Shown: positions 8,378-17,221, counted from the stretch's first letter. The stretch: DNA of 29,848 bases from an uncultured Chitinophagaceae bacterium (GCA_937907395.1 CALCII010000023.1:1-29848); one strand, 5' to 3'. A program made the numbers and translations. The notes: generated by a model not told the origin, from the letters alone.

Positions 8378-9622
8378 ATGATACTGCTTTACCGGCTTTT
8401 TCTTTTGCTTTACAAACTGGCTATCCAATTTGCCTCGCTTTGGAATTCCAAAGCGAAAAGTTGGGTTAATGGCCGGCAAAATTGGGAACAGTCGTTAGCT
8501 AGCAAGATGGAAACCTCCGGGCCCGGATTTGTTGTGTGGATGCATTGTGCTTCTTTAGGCGAATTTGAGCAAGGCCGCCCTGTTATAGAAGCGATCCGCA
8601 AACGGTATCCCGACGTTAAAATAATGCTTACGTTCTTTTCCCCTTCCGGTTATCAAATCAGGAAAAACTATCCGGGAGCCGACCATGTGATGTACCTGCC
8701 CCTCGATTCACCCAAAAATGCCAACAAATTTCTTAGCCTTGTAAAACCCAACCTTGCCATTTTTGTGAAGTATGAATTCTGGCATTTTTACCTGAAAACA
8801 CTTCATGAGAAACAAATTCCGGTGATATTGATTTCAGGAATTTTCCGCCCCGCACAGCCATTTTTTCATTGGTGGGGAGTATTTCACCGGAATATGCTGA
8901 AAAAATTGACTCACCTGTTTGTTCAGAATGATCTTTCCGGTCATTTATTGCAGGATATAGGTTTGGGACCAAAAACAACCATTGCCGGAGACACCCGGTT
9001 TGATCGGGTAAGAGAACTTTTATCAAATTGGCAACCAATTGAGGTTGTGAACCGTTTTTCCAACGGTAATAAAATGATGGTTGCCGGAAGCACCTGGAAA
9101 GAAGACGAAACCATGCTGGCATCCTGGTTTCATACAACTGAAAACTGGCAATTGATTATTGCTCCCCATGAAATAGATACCAATCATATCCACCAACTGA
9201 AGGAACTATTTCCCAACGCAATAACGTATTCTGATCTTTCATCTGTCAACCAACCTGTTGATACAAATGTGTTGATCATCGATAATATCGGCATGTTATC
9301 CAGATTATACAACTATGGAACGGTTTGCTATGTGGGTGGAGGATTTAATAAAAGCGGCCATCATAATATTCTCGAAGCGGCTGTTTACAACAAAGCGGTA
9401 ATCACCGGACCTAATTATCAGAAATTTCGTGAAAGTGTTGAGCTGAAAAAAGAAGGTGGTTGTTTCACAATTAACAATGAAACGGAGTTGAAGCAAATTA
9501 TCAAAACAATGGACCCTGAAACTGCAGGAGAAATTGCAGGCAATTATGTTCAAAAAAACAGCGGGGCTACTGAAAAAATAATAAACTGGTTTCAGGTAAA
9601 CCGTCTTTTCACCAATGAATAG
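8378..9622 (+). CDS. waaA: 3-deoxy-D-manno-octulosonic acid transferase WaaA (KdtA)
   Basis: A GT30 glycosyltransferase that adds Kdo from CMP-Kdo to lipid IVA at the inner face of the cytoplasmic membrane. The 414-residue protein has an N-terminal hydrophobic anchor (about 1-21), then the catalytic-type Glu62 in SLGEFEQGRP (59-68), FVKYEFWHFY, and a C-terminal GT-B nucleotide-binding half with APHEID, YVGGGFNKSGHHNILEAA and GPNYQKFRE, all characteristic of WaaA. Its 3' end overlaps the convergent hypothetical gene by 31 bases. Its position beside the sugar-nucleotide operon suits an outer-envelope glycan locus, but it is divergently transcribed. Confidence 0.95.
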   Translation: MILLYRLFLLLYKLAIQFASLWNSKAKSWVNGRQNWEQSLASKMETSGPGFVVWMHCASLGEFEQGRPVIEAIRKRYPDVKIMLTFFSPSGYQIRKNYPGADHVMYLPLDSPKNANKFLSLVKPNLAIFVKYEFWHFYLKTLHEKQIPVILISGIFRPAQPFFHWWGVFHRNMLKKLTHLFVQNDLSGHLLQDIGLGPKTTIAGDTRFDRVRELLSNWQPIEVVNRFSNGNKMMVAGSTWKEDETMLASWFHTTENWQLIIAPHEIDTNHIHQLKELFPNAITYSDLSSVNQPVDTNVLIIDNIGMLSRLYNYGTVCYVGGGFNKSGHHNILEAAVYNKAVITGPNYQKFRESVELKKEGGCFTINNETELKQIIKTMDPETAGEIAGNYVQKNSGATEKIINWFQVNRLFTNE

Positions 9623-10407
9623 AAATCCTGTACAACAGCACTTTTATCATTCCACCCTAATTTGATCTTCAATTCCCGTTCCATCCAGTATTGTGCCTCG
9701 GGATAAATGGTGAAATTGTTGATGGTTTTGATACTGCGTTCATACATCGTTTCATCGCCACGGAAAAGTTCATTGATGAATACAAACCGGTCATTAATAC
9801 CAATGGCTTTCTTTAAATCTTTCACCGGCGCTTCATTGAGCTTATGAGCCACTTCTTTCTGTCCGGCTTTTAATTGTTCATTGATGGAAGGCGACTCATC
9901 AAATAAAACAATCTCATTCACTTCTTTTTGCTTCACCGCAGGTGCTGCCGGAGGTATTTCTTCTTTAGGGACAGGTGGCTTATAATCGGGCTGATGTAAT
10001 AAAGTAGGCGCTTCCACCTCCTCCTCTTCTTCAAATAAAAAGCCAGGCTTAAATTGAGCCTGTTTGGCTTGCATTTTTTGGGCAAAAGCAGCTTTCTGGC
10101 GAATTTCCTCCAACTCTGCCTCTACTTCATCTTCGTTTACCTGTAACACTTCAACCGTCTTTTCATCGGAAACCGGCAAAGGTTTTACTTCCTCTTTCGT
10201 TTCCGGCTCTGCAATCAATTTGGAAACTGTTGTAGCGCCCGGAAGCACAACTGCCACCCGTTGCGATCCAACCGCAGTTCCTGCAGCAGCCATCTGTTTC
10301 TGGAGTTCGGCCTGGATAAGGTTGGTTAATACCAGCAATTGAGCTGCATCGGCTTTATTATGATAGGCCTGATGCAATTGTTCAATAAGAGAAGCAATAC
10401 GTTCCAT
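9592..10407 (-). CDS. Conserved hypothetical protein with disordered middle
   Basis: I do not recognise a characterised family. The 271 residues divide in three. Residues 1-45 are an amphipathic helical stretch rich in Leu, Gln and Ala. About 46-195 is a low-complexity linker rich in Pro, Glu, Val and Lys, with an acidic run near 126-131. The C-terminal 75 residues form a compact segment with INDRFVFINELFRGDETMYE and WMERELKIKLGW. I recall similar C-terminal segments in uncharacterised Bacteroidota proteins, but cannot confirm that. No signal peptide or membrane segment is present, so it is probably cytoplasmic. It is divergent from tdk and its stop lies inside the end of waaA. Confidence 0.8.
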   Translation of the reverse strand: MERIASLIEQLHQAYHNKADAAQLLVLTNLIQAELQKQMAAAGTAVGSQRVAVVLPGATTVSKLIAEPETKEEVKPLPVSDEKTVEVLQVNEDEVEAELEEIRQKAAFAQKMQAKQAQFKPGFLFEEEEEVEAPTLLHQPDYKPPVPKEEIPPAAPAVKQKEVNEIVLFDESPSINEQLKAGQKEVAHKLNEAPVKDLKKAIGINDRFVFINELFRGDETMYERSIKTINNFTIYPEAQYWMERELKIKLGWNDKSAVVQDFYSLVKRRFT

Positions 10408-10417
10408 GAATAGTGCT

Positions 10418-10425
10418 TACTTTTG
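10418..10425 (+). promoter_or_regulatory. Candidate -7 element of tdk
   Basis: TACTTTTG matches TAnnTTTG exactly and lies in the 70-base divergent gap, 52 bases before the tdk ATG. No matching -33 TTTG is seen at normal spacing. Confidence 0.33.
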
Positions 10426-10477
10426 GAGCAATTGGTGAAATCTAAAGTTACAAACAGTTTATCATAATCATTTAAGA

Positions 10478-11044
10478 ATGTTTATAGAACCTAACATAAA
10501 AGGAGAAAGACGGGGCTGGATTGAAGTGATCTGCGGATCGATGTTCAGCGGTAAAACAGAAGAGTTGATACGCCGTCTTAAACGTGCCCGTATTGCCAAC
10601 CTGAAAGTTGAAATTTTCAAACCGGCTATTGATGTCCGTTATGACGAACAAAAAATTGTTTCGCATGACGAGAACGCAATTCAATCAACTCCAGTAGACC
10701 ACTCTCAAACCATTCTGTTAATGGCGCAGGATGTGGATGTGGTAGGTATTGATGAAGCCCAGTTCTTTGATGATAATATTCTTGAAGTTTGTGAACAACT
10801 GGCCCTTCGTGGAACAAGGGTGATTGTGGCCGGACTGGATATGGATTACAAGAAACAACCCTTTGGACAAATGCCGAGGTTGCTTGCTATTGCCGACTAT
10901 ATCACCAAACTTCACGCAATATGTGTGGTATGTGGCAACATCGCCAACTATTCGTTCCGCAAGTCGAACGAAGAAGGACAGGTTGTATTGGGTGAAAAAG
11001 ACAAATATGAACCCCGTTGCCGTCATTGTTATGATCATTTGTAA
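10478..11044 (+). CDS. tdk: Thymidine kinase (type II)
   Basis: Phosphorylates thymidine to dTMP in the salvage pathway. The 188-residue protein has the P-loop GSMFSGKT (20-27), a Walker-B-like VVGIDEAQFFDD (88-99) with candidate catalytic base Glu93, GLDMDYKKQPFG for lasso and substrate contacts, and two CxxC pairs (CVVC, and CRHC near the C-terminus) forming the structural zinc site. The length is typical for type II enzymes. It is followed after only 21 bases by ccmB, so the two may be co-transcribed despite unrelated roles. Confidence 0.96.
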   Translation: MFIEPNIKGERRGWIEVICGSMFSGKTEELIRRLKRARIANLKVEIFKPAIDVRYDEQKIVSHDENAIQSTPVDHSQTILLMAQDVDVVGIDEAQFFDDNILEVCEQLALRGTRVIVAGLDMDYKKQPFGQMPRLLAIADYITKLHAICVVCGNIANYSFRKSNEEGQVVLGEKDKYEPRCRHCYDHL

Positions 11045-11065
11045 CAGAGCCAACCTTAGTTCCCG

Positions 11066-11728
11066 ATGCCATCCACACAAAAAATAGCAGCTCTGTTTAA
11101 AAAAGACCTGCTGCTCGAAATCCGTCAGCAGTACACCTTCTACGGCATATTGCTTTATATCGCCAGTACTATTTTTGTACTCTATCTTTCAATGGGGCAA
11201 CCGGAAGCTTCCACCTGGAATGGTTTGTTCTGGATGAACCTGCTCTTCATCTGTATTAATGCTGTTGCAAAAAGTTTTTTACAGGAGAGCCGTGGCCGCA
11301 TGCTTTATTATTATTCCATAGCCGGTGCACTGGATTTCATCATTGCAAAGCTGCTGTATAATTTTTTACTGATGCTGGTGATGAGCTTATTAAGCTTGTT
11401 GTTGTTCAGTTTTTTCCTCGGCGTGGCATATAGCAAAATCCTGTTATTTGCAGGGATCGTTTGCCTTGGAGGAATCAGCATCAGCCTTGTATTTACACTA
11501 CTGGCTGCCATTGCTGCCAGGGCCAATCAAAACGCTGCACTAATGGCTATACTGGGTTTCCCATTAATCATCCCCCAGTTACTGTTGCTGGTAAAGATTT
11601 CCAAGTCTGCTTTCGGGGAAATTTTTCGTGAAAATGCATTGTTGCAGATGACATTATTACTGGGCGGACTAGACATTATGATCGTTGTATTAAGCCTTAT
11701 TTTATTCCCCTTTTTGTGGAAAGATTAG
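11066..11728 (+). CDS. ccmB: Heme exporter membrane subunit CcmB
   Basis: A membrane component of the CcmAB transporter used in cytochrome c maturation. In 220 residues I see about six hydrophobic helices. It opens with a cytoplasmic KKDLLLEIRQQYTFYGILLY segment typical of CcmB, and QESRGRMLYYY and FPLIIPQLLL also fit the family. The ATPase CcmA is not encoded here. It follows tdk by 21 bases and precedes ccmC by 104 bases containing a separate candidate promoter. Confidence 0.88.
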   Translation: MPSTQKIAALFKKDLLLEIRQQYTFYGILLYIASTIFVLYLSMGQPEASTWNGLFWMNLLFICINAVAKSFLQESRGRMLYYYSIAGALDFIIAKLLYNFLLMLVMSLLSLLLFSFFLGVAYSKILLFAGIVCLGGISISLVFTLLAAIAARANQNAALMAILGFPLIIPQLLLLVKISKSAFGEIFRENALLQMTLLLGGLDIMIVVLSLILFPFLWKD

Positions 11729-11739
11729 TACCAACACCC

Positions 11740-11747
11740 TACCTTTG
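11740..11747 (+). promoter_or_regulatory. Candidate -7 element upstream of ccmC
   Basis: TACCTTTG matches the TAnnTTTG consensus and is followed by GCCA. The nearest TTTG (11713-11716) is 23 bases upstream, longer than the usual spacing. The box begins 11 bases after the ccmB stop and ends 85 bases before the ccmC ATG, leaving a leader that contains small dyads (TTACC/GGTAA and TTCCGGAA). Confidence 0.42.
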
Positions 11748-11832
11748 CCACACTAAAAATCCGGAGTTTTGATTCTGAAAAATTACCCTGAGGTAACCAT
11801 TCCGGAACTATTTGTTAACGATTAACTGAAGC

Positions 11833-12507
11833 ATGAAACAATCCTGGTGGAAAATATTGGCAGCTGTATTACTGATCTACACATTTACTGCTGGCTTCCT
11901 GATTGATGTACCCATCATTGGAAACCTTTACCAGACAATACGGAATCTTTTTTTCCATGTACCCATGTGGTTTGGACAAATGATCCTGTTGCTTGTTTCT
12001 ATGATTTATTCAATCCGCTACCTGAGATCAGGAAATCTTATTTATGATATCAAAGCACGGGAATTTGCCCGTACAGGAATTCTCATGGGAATTCTTGGCC
12101 TGGTTACAGGTGCCATCTGGGCTACCTATACCTGGGGTGAGCCTTGGAGCAATGATCCCAAGCAGATTGCAGTAGCCATTGCTTTACTAATCTATCTTGC
12201 CTATTTTGTATTACGCAATTCAATGACAGATATGGATAAGCGGGCAAGAGTAAGCAGCGTTTACAACATCTTTGCCTATTTCATATATGTTCCTTTGATC
12301 ATGGTACTTCCAAGATTGGTGCAATCACTCCATCCTGGTGGTGAGGGTGTGGAAGGAAACCCGGCATTGAACGGACAAGATCTGGATCCAACGATGCGAT
12401 TGGTATTCTGGCCGGCTGTTATTGGCTGGACCTTAACCGGCGTATGGATCAGTCAGCTTTATATCCGATTCTCATTACATAAAGAAAAAAACTGGTTGAA
12501 TGTATAA
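11833..12507 (+). CDS. ccmC: Cytochrome c biogenesis protein CcmC/CcsA-like
   Basis: A heme-handling membrane protein of cytochrome c maturation. The 224 residues form about six transmembrane helices, with His42 in FFHVPMWFGQ and His167 near a later membrane edge as candidate heme ligands. The periplasmic tryptophan-rich segment reads TWGEPWSNDPK (100-110). It keeps W-G-x-x-W and D-P, but the Trp usually preceding the Asp in the WWD motif is Asn here. The gene overlaps the CcmD-like ORF by 8 bases, which supports the Ccm assignment over an unrelated CcsA-fold protein. Confidence 0.88.
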   Translation: MKQSWWKILAAVLLIYTFTAGFLIDVPIIGNLYQTIRNLFFHVPMWFGQMILLLVSMIYSIRYLRSGNLIYDIKAREFARTGILMGILGLVTGAIWATYTWGEPWSNDPKQIAVAIALLIYLAYFVLRNSMTDMDKRARVSSVYNIFAYFIYVPLIMVLPRLVQSLHPGGEGVEGNPALNGQDLDPTMRLVFWPAVIGWTLTGVWISQLYIRFSLHKEKNWLNV

Positions 12508-12715
12508 ACGATTATTATCAGTTGCGGCACTTATCATTCTGGCATTCACTGCCGGTGCCCAGCAAACAGGCAACAATGAACCATCTGGTGCCATGGTAAG
12601 CAATGGCAAGATTTATGTTGTTTTGTTTGTGTGCCTGGTGATCCTTGCAGGATTGATCGGGTATCTCTTTATGCTTGACCGTAAGATTTCCAAAATGGAA
12701 AAGCAGAAAGATTAA
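12500..12715 (+). CDS. CcmD-like small membrane protein
   Basis: A 71-residue protein with an N-terminal signal-like hydrophobic segment ending AGAQQ (about 1-21). A Gly/Ser/Asn-rich spacer follows, then a second membrane helix (about 38-58) that ends in the basic tail LDRKISKMEKQKD. One helix followed by a charged cytoplasmic tail is the CcmD pattern, and the 8-base overlap with ccmC places it in the same operon. CcmD assists release of heme-bound CcmE from the CcmABC complex in known systems; no CcmE is encoded in this window. The sequence alone is too short for a secure family call. Confidence 0.75.
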   Translation: MYKRLLSVAALIILAFTAGAQQTGNNEPSGAMVSNGKIYVVLFVCLVILAGLIGYLFMLDRKISKMEKQKD

Positions 12716-12753
12716 CAGCAAGGCCATATTACATAAACATAAAAAACGATTGT

Positions 12754-14172
12754 ATGTCATCACAACACTACAGCTTCTTTGGAAGTGTACTTAAAAGTTT
12801 CGATAAAGCTGCGGCTTTTACAAAATGGGACAAGGGTATCCTGGAGCAGATTAAGGTTTGTAACAGTGTATACCAGTTAAAGTTCCCGGTTAAACTGGAC
12901 GATGGAAGTATTGAAGTAATTGAAGCCTACCGTGTTCAACACTCACATCACAAAGCACCATGTAAAGGTGGTATTCGTTTTGCAGCAGAGGTGAACCAGG
13001 ATGAAGTTATGGCGCTGGCTGCATTAATGACTTATAAATGTGCTATCGTGAACGTTCCCTTTGGTGGAGGTAAAGGTGGTATCAAAATCAACCCACGCAA
13101 ATACTCTGCTTATGAACTGGAAAAAATCACTCGTCGTTACACATCTGAACTAATCAAGAAAAATTTCATTGGACCCGGCGTGGATGTTCCTGCTCCTGAT
13201 TACGGTACAGGTGAACGTGAAATGTCCTGGATTGTGGATACCTATCAAACCATGAAACCAGGCGAACTGGATGCTGCCGGTTGTGTAACAGGAAAACCAA
13301 TTACACAAGGCGGTGTTCGTGGCCGTCGTGAAGCTACTGGTCTGGGTGTTTTTTATGGCATCCGTGAAGTTCTCAACATGAAAGATGTCATGGACAAACT
13401 GGGGCTTACTACAGGTGTGAAAGGAAAACGTGTGATTGTACAGGGTCTTGGTAACGTGGGATATCATACCGCTAAATTCTTCTATGAATCCGGCGCTAAA
13501 ATCATAGCACTTGCAGAATATGAAGGCGCTATCTGGAATAATGACGGATTAGACTATGACGCCGTGTTCCAGCATCGTAAAGCAACCGGATCCATCCTCA
13601 ACTTCCCCGGTGCCACCAACTTTGCAAAATCGGCCGATGCATTGGAAATGGAATGCGATGTATTGATCCCTGCCGCTTTAGAAAATGTAATTGATGGTGA
13701 AAACGCCCCCAGAATCAAAGCGAAAATTATTGGTGAAGCTGCGAACGGACCACTGACACCTGAAGCAGATGAGGTTTTTGCACAAAAAGGAATCTTGGTT
13801 ATCCCGGATATGTTTCTCAATGCAGGCGGTGTAACTGTAAGTTATTTTGAATGGCTGAAAAACCTCAGTCACGTTCGTTATGGCCGTTTGGAAAAACGCT
13901 TTACCGAAAATCAAAACAACGCTATTCTTGCACAAATTGAAGGAGCAACCGGCAAACCGGTGGATGATAATGTTCGTAAAAATATTTTGCACGGTCCGGA
14001 TGAAGAAGATCTTGTTTACAGCGGATTGGAAGAAACCATGATCAGCTCTGTAAACGAAGTAATGGACTGCTGGAAGAAAAACCCCGCCATTCCGGATATG
14101 CGTACAGCATCCTATGTGGTGGCAATTGATAAAGTGGCTCAAACCTATGTTGAGCTGGGTATTTTCCCATAA
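12754..14172 (+). CDS. Glutamate dehydrogenase (Glu/Leu/Phe/Val dehydrogenase family)
   Basis: Catalyses reversible oxidative deamination of glutamate to 2-oxoglutarate and ammonium. The 472-residue protein has KGGIRF (71-76), the catalytic Lys107 in PFGGGKGGI, the substrate-proximal PAPDYGTG (146-153, Asp149), and a Rossmann NAD(P) site with QGLGNVG (230-236). ALENVIDGENAP and GEAANGPLTPEAD complete the dehydrogenase fold. NADP versus NAD use cannot be told from sequence alone. It starts 38 bases after the CcmD-like gene with no obvious own promoter and is followed by a strong terminator. Confidence 0.93.
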   Translation: MSSQHYSFFGSVLKSFDKAAAFTKWDKGILEQIKVCNSVYQLKFPVKLDDGSIEVIEAYRVQHSHHKAPCKGGIRFAAEVNQDEVMALAALMTYKCAIVNVPFGGGKGGIKINPRKYSAYELEKITRRYTSELIKKNFIGPGVDVPAPDYGTGEREMSWIVDTYQTMKPGELDAAGCVTGKPITQGGVRGRREATGLGVFYGIREVLNMKDVMDKLGLTTGVKGKRVIVQGLGNVGYHTAKFFYESGAKIIALAEYEGAIWNNDGLDYDAVFQHRKATGSILNFPGATNFAKSADALEMECDVLIPAALENVIDGENAPRIKAKIIGEAANGPLTPEADEVFAQKGILVIPDMFLNAGGVTVSYFEWLKNLSHVRYGRLEKRFTENQNNAILAQIEGATGKPVDDNVRKNILHGPDEEDLVYSGLEETMISSVNEVMDCWKKNPAIPDMRTASYVVAIDKVAQTYVELGIFP

Positions 14173-14188
14173 AAAAATATCAAAGAAG

Positions 14189-14220
14189 AAAACCCGCCCC
14201 TACAGGCGGGTTTTTATTTT
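14189..14220 (+). terminator. Rho-independent terminator of glutamate dehydrogenase
   Basis: Arms AAAACCCGCC (14189-14198) and GGCGGGTTTT (14205-14214) form a 10-bp stem with a 6-nt loop. A T-rich tail follows to 14220. It lies 16 bases after the stop codon. Confidence 0.9.
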
Positions 14221-14342
14221 TATGAACAGAAATCAGCGAATACTTCATCTACGAAATCCTTCATAACTGTTTGTTAAATGTGGCAATCCGGTATCGCTGA
14301 AATCCTGTCAGGTTCGTTATTTTACATTGAAAAGGCACACAG

Positions 14343-14372
14343 TTTGATTTCCTTTATATTCAAATAAATTTC
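14343..14372 (+). promoter_or_regulatory. Candidate promoter of htrA
   Basis: TTTG (14343-14346), 18 bases, then TAAATTTC (14365-14372) gives the Bacteroidota promoter layout with one mismatch in the -7 box. The box ends 9 bases before the ATG. The rest of the 209-base gap upstream holds the terminator and nothing else I can identify. Confidence 0.4.
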
Positions 14373-14381
14373 AGAATTCAT

Positions 14382-15893
14382 ATGAAAGCAAAACACATCC
14401 TGGTAATGATTTTAGTAAGTGCAGTTACAGCTCTTACAAGTGTTTTTCTCTATGCAAAAATTACAGGCCGTAATAACCAGTCTGTCATCAACAGCCAATC
14501 GCAACTGCCTGTCAATTATGCCGGGCTGTTTGATGGTGGCGGTCAACCGTCAGGACCTGTAGATTTTGAAGGGGCTTCTGCAACAGCAATTCCTGCCGTT
14601 GTTCATATTAAAACAAAAACGAATCCGGTTCAAACGAATAATCAGCAAAAAAAACGCAGCAGTCCGTTCAGTGATTTGTTTGGAGATGATTTCTTTGATG
14701 ATTTCTTTGGAGGCCGCGGACAAAACATTCCTCAAATGGCCAGTGGTTCCGGTGTGTTTATTTCCAATGATGGATACATCGTTACCAACAACCACGTTGT
14801 GGAAGGTGCCGATGAACTCACGGTAACACTGAGCAATAAAAAACAATACAAAGCGAAATTGATTGCAACCGATGCGAACACGGATCTGGCAGTGATTAAA
14901 GTTGATGCAACAAATACACCTTATCTTTTGTTTGGAAATTCAGATGAGGTGAAAGTAGGCCAATGGGTATTGGCAGTTGGTTATCCGTTAACTCTGGAAA
15001 CCACTGTTACCGCTGGTATTGTTAGTGCCAAATACCGTTATTTGGGTGTAAACCAACGCAAAGCAAAACCCGGATCAAATACGGTTGAAAGTTTTATACA
15101 AACAGATGCAGCTGTAAATCAGGGAAACAGTGGTGGTGCATTGATTAATACGAGTGGACAGCTCATTGGTATTAATGCTGCCATTGCCTCTCCCACCGGA
15201 TCTTATGCCGGATATTCTTATGCCATTCCTGTTAACATCGTGAAGAAGGTAGTGGATGATTTAATCAAGTATGGAACGGTACAGCGTGCCTTTCTCGGTA
15301 TTCGTCCCGAAGCAAATGGAGATGATGGTACCGACTCTCAAATTAAAGAAGGCGATGGTGTGGTGATTGGAGAAATACTTGGAAAAAGTGCTGCTGAAGA
15401 AGGCGGATTAAAGAAAGGTGATAAAATTATCAAACTGGATAACAAATCTGTAAGTACGTGGACCGAACTTACAGGAACAGTTGCCAGCTATCGTCCCGGA
15501 CAAAAAATTGCGGTTACCTATGTTCGTAATGGAAAGGAAGCCACCACCACTCTTACATTGAAAAACAGTGCAGGTAATACAGATATTGTAAAAACATCTT
15601 CTCTTGACAGGCTGGGCGCCGAATTTGAAACATTGAATACAGCGAAAGCGAAAGAATATGGCATTGACGGCGGTGTAGTGATTAAAACATTAAGTGATGG
15701 ACTCATTGCCGATCAAACCACCATGAAAAAAGGATTCATCATTATCCGTGCCGGAGGCAAAACAATAAAATCTGTAGATGATCTCGCCAAGGCAATTGAA
15801 GGTGCAGGCAACAGCATCTTAATTGAAGGTATTTATCCCGGATACGAAGGTGTTTATCAATATGCAATCAATGATTTAAGAAATGAGCCATAA
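14382..15893 (+). CDS. HtrA/DegP-family serine protease
   Basis: A periplasmic quality-control protease/chaperone. The 503-residue protein begins with a hydrophobic N-terminal segment (about 5-25) that could be a signal peptide or an anchor. The trypsin-like domain has the triad His138 (TNNHVV), Asp168 (NTDLAV) and Ser250 (GNSGGA). Two PDZ-like regions follow, about 300-395 (FLGIRPEA, then GLKKGDKIIKLD) and 405-495. An acidic, Phe- and Gly-rich insertion (FGDDFFDDFFGGRG, 100-113) precedes the catalytic core, in the position of the DegP LA loop. The start is the only ATG next to the candidate promoter. A bidirectional terminator follows. Confidence 0.94.
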   Translation: MKAKHILVMILVSAVTALTSVFLYAKITGRNNQSVINSQSQLPVNYAGLFDGGGQPSGPVDFEGASATAIPAVVHIKTKTNPVQTNNQQKKRSSPFSDLFGDDFFDDFFGGRGQNIPQMASGSGVFISNDGYIVTNNHVVEGADELTVTLSNKKQYKAKLIATDANTDLAVIKVDATNTPYLLFGNSDEVKVGQWVLAVGYPLTLETTVTAGIVSAKYRYLGVNQRKAKPGSNTVESFIQTDAAVNQGNSGGALINTSGQLIGINAAIASPTGSYAGYSYAIPVNIVKKVVDDLIKYGTVQRAFLGIRPEANGDDGTDSQIKEGDGVVIGEILGKSAAEEGGLKKGDKIIKLDNKSVSTWTELTGTVASYRPGQKIAVTYVRNGKEATTTLTLKNSAGNTDIVKTSSLDRLGAEFETLNTAKAKEYGIDGGVVIKTLSDGLIADQTTMKKGFIIIRAGGKTIKSVDDLAKAIEGAGNSILIEGIYPGYEGVYQYAINDLRNEP

Positions 15894-15908
15894 TTATTTC
15901 GCCTGATG

Positions 15909-15948
15909 ATAAATAAAAAAGGGAGCAGCTGCTCCCTTTTTTATTTAT
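15909..15948. terminator. Bidirectional terminator, 40-bp perfect palindrome
   Basis: The two 20-base halves are exact reverse complements, centred between 15928 and 15929. The core is GGGAGCAG/CTGCTCCC flanked by A-run and T-run arms. It therefore works as an intrinsic terminator in either direction for htrA and for the convergent GH13 gene. The GH13 stop codon (15941-15943) lies inside the palindrome. Confidence 0.92.
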
Positions 15949-17221
15949 AAAACACTTTAAAGCCCCATGGTTTTAACTTACTGCTGCTGGTGATGTCTTC
16001 CTGTTTACCGTCAAACAAACTGGTGAAAACACCCTTCAAACGGCCATCTGTAACCGCACAGTTCAACGGTTGATCTGTGAAATTGAGCAATACCACCACT
16101 TCCCTGTCGTTGATCTTTCGCACAAAAGAAAACACCTGTTCATTATGTGTGGTAGCAATTCTCCATGTGATTACTTTGGGATCTGCAGCTGCCAAAGCAG
16201 GATGTTGCTTGCGAAATTCCAATAAGGTCTTATAAAAATCATGCAGCTCTGATTTCTTTTTCCATTCAATCACATCCTTATCAAAAAACTGAAGCCTTTT
16301 CAGATTGGGCAATTCCTGTCCGCTGTAGATTAATGGAATTCCATCCCATGTACAGGAAAAAACGGCCAGCGGTAACGCCATGTCACCATATTTTTCATAT
16401 TCCGTACCGTTCCAGCTGTTTTCATCATGGTTGCTGGTAAAGAATGAATGAATATGTTTGTAAGGTTGCTTTTTTTCATACCCCATTAAGGCCCGGTCCA
16501 GTTCAAAGATCTTCCATCCTTTCTTGTAATATTCTTCCGATATATGCATCCAGTGCCAGGTATAACTTACATCAAAAACATGACCAAACGGTTCATCACC
16601 CCATTGATCAAATTCGCCTAACCAGAACAAAGGGCGAATGCGATCCAGTTCTTTTCTTGCTTCAGCCCAGAAATCAACCGGTACCAGCATCGCCATATCG
16701 CAACGAAACCCGTCGATATTGCATTCATCCACCCAGAATTTCATGGCATCAATCATGGCTCTTCGCAAACCGGAATGATTAAAATTGAGATGGATCACAT
16801 CTTCCCAACTTTCTACAGGCGGACGAAAACTGCCATCACTATTCCGATGATAAAAATCAGGATTGCTGTAAGTCCACTCATGATCCCACCCCGTATGATT
16901 CGCAACCCAGTCGATAATCACTTTCATACCCAATCCATGTATCTGGTCCACGAGGGATTTAAATTCATCAATGGATCCAAATTCCGGATTGGTTTCCACA
17001 TAACTGGAACATGCATAATAACTTCCCAGCGAACCTTTTCTGTTCAAAGCAGAAATGGGAGTAACCGGCATAAACCAGATTACTTCCACTCCCATATCTT
17101 GTAACCGGGGCAGATGCTTCGAAAATGCTTTAAACGTTCCTTCTTTAGTATACTGGCGAAGGTTTACTTCATAAATATTAGTAGAGGGCACCCAGGGCAG
17201 GTGCTGCGGGTTCAATGTCAT
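15941..17221 (-). CDS. Cytoplasmic GH13 alpha-amylase-family glycosidase
   Basis: Acts on alpha-glucosidic bonds of starch-like or malto-oligosaccharide substrates. The 426 residues form a (beta/alpha)8 barrel with the conserved GH13 regions. Region I is DWVANH (104-109). The nucleophile is Asp175 in GFRCDMA, the acid/base is Glu203 in WLGEFDQW, and the transition-state Asp266 is in SNHDENSW. A short C-terminal beta domain follows. There is no signal peptide and no N-terminal starch-binding domain, so it is probably cytoplasmic. The exact specificity (amylase, neopullulanase-like, maltogenic) is not decidable here. It is divergent from ispH across a 101-base gap. Confidence 0.9.
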   Translation of the reverse strand: MTLNPQHLPWVPSTNIYEVNLRQYTKEGTFKAFSKHLPRLQDMGVEVIWFMPVTPISALNRKGSLGSYYACSSYVETNPEFGSIDEFKSLVDQIHGLGMKVIIDWVANHTGWDHEWTYSNPDFYHRNSDGSFRPPVESWEDVIHLNFNHSGLRRAMIDAMKFWVDECNIDGFRCDMAMLVPVDFWAEARKELDRIRPLFWLGEFDQWGDEPFGHVFDVSYTWHWMHISEEYYKKGWKIFELDRALMGYEKKQPYKHIHSFFTSNHDENSWNGTEYEKYGDMALPLAVFSCTWDGIPLIYSGQELPNLKRLQFFDKDVIEWKKKSELHDFYKTLLEFRKQHPALAAADPKVITWRIATTHNEQVFSFVRKINDREVVVLLNFTDQPLNCAVTDGRLKGVFTSLFDGKQEDITSSSKLKPWGFKVFYK

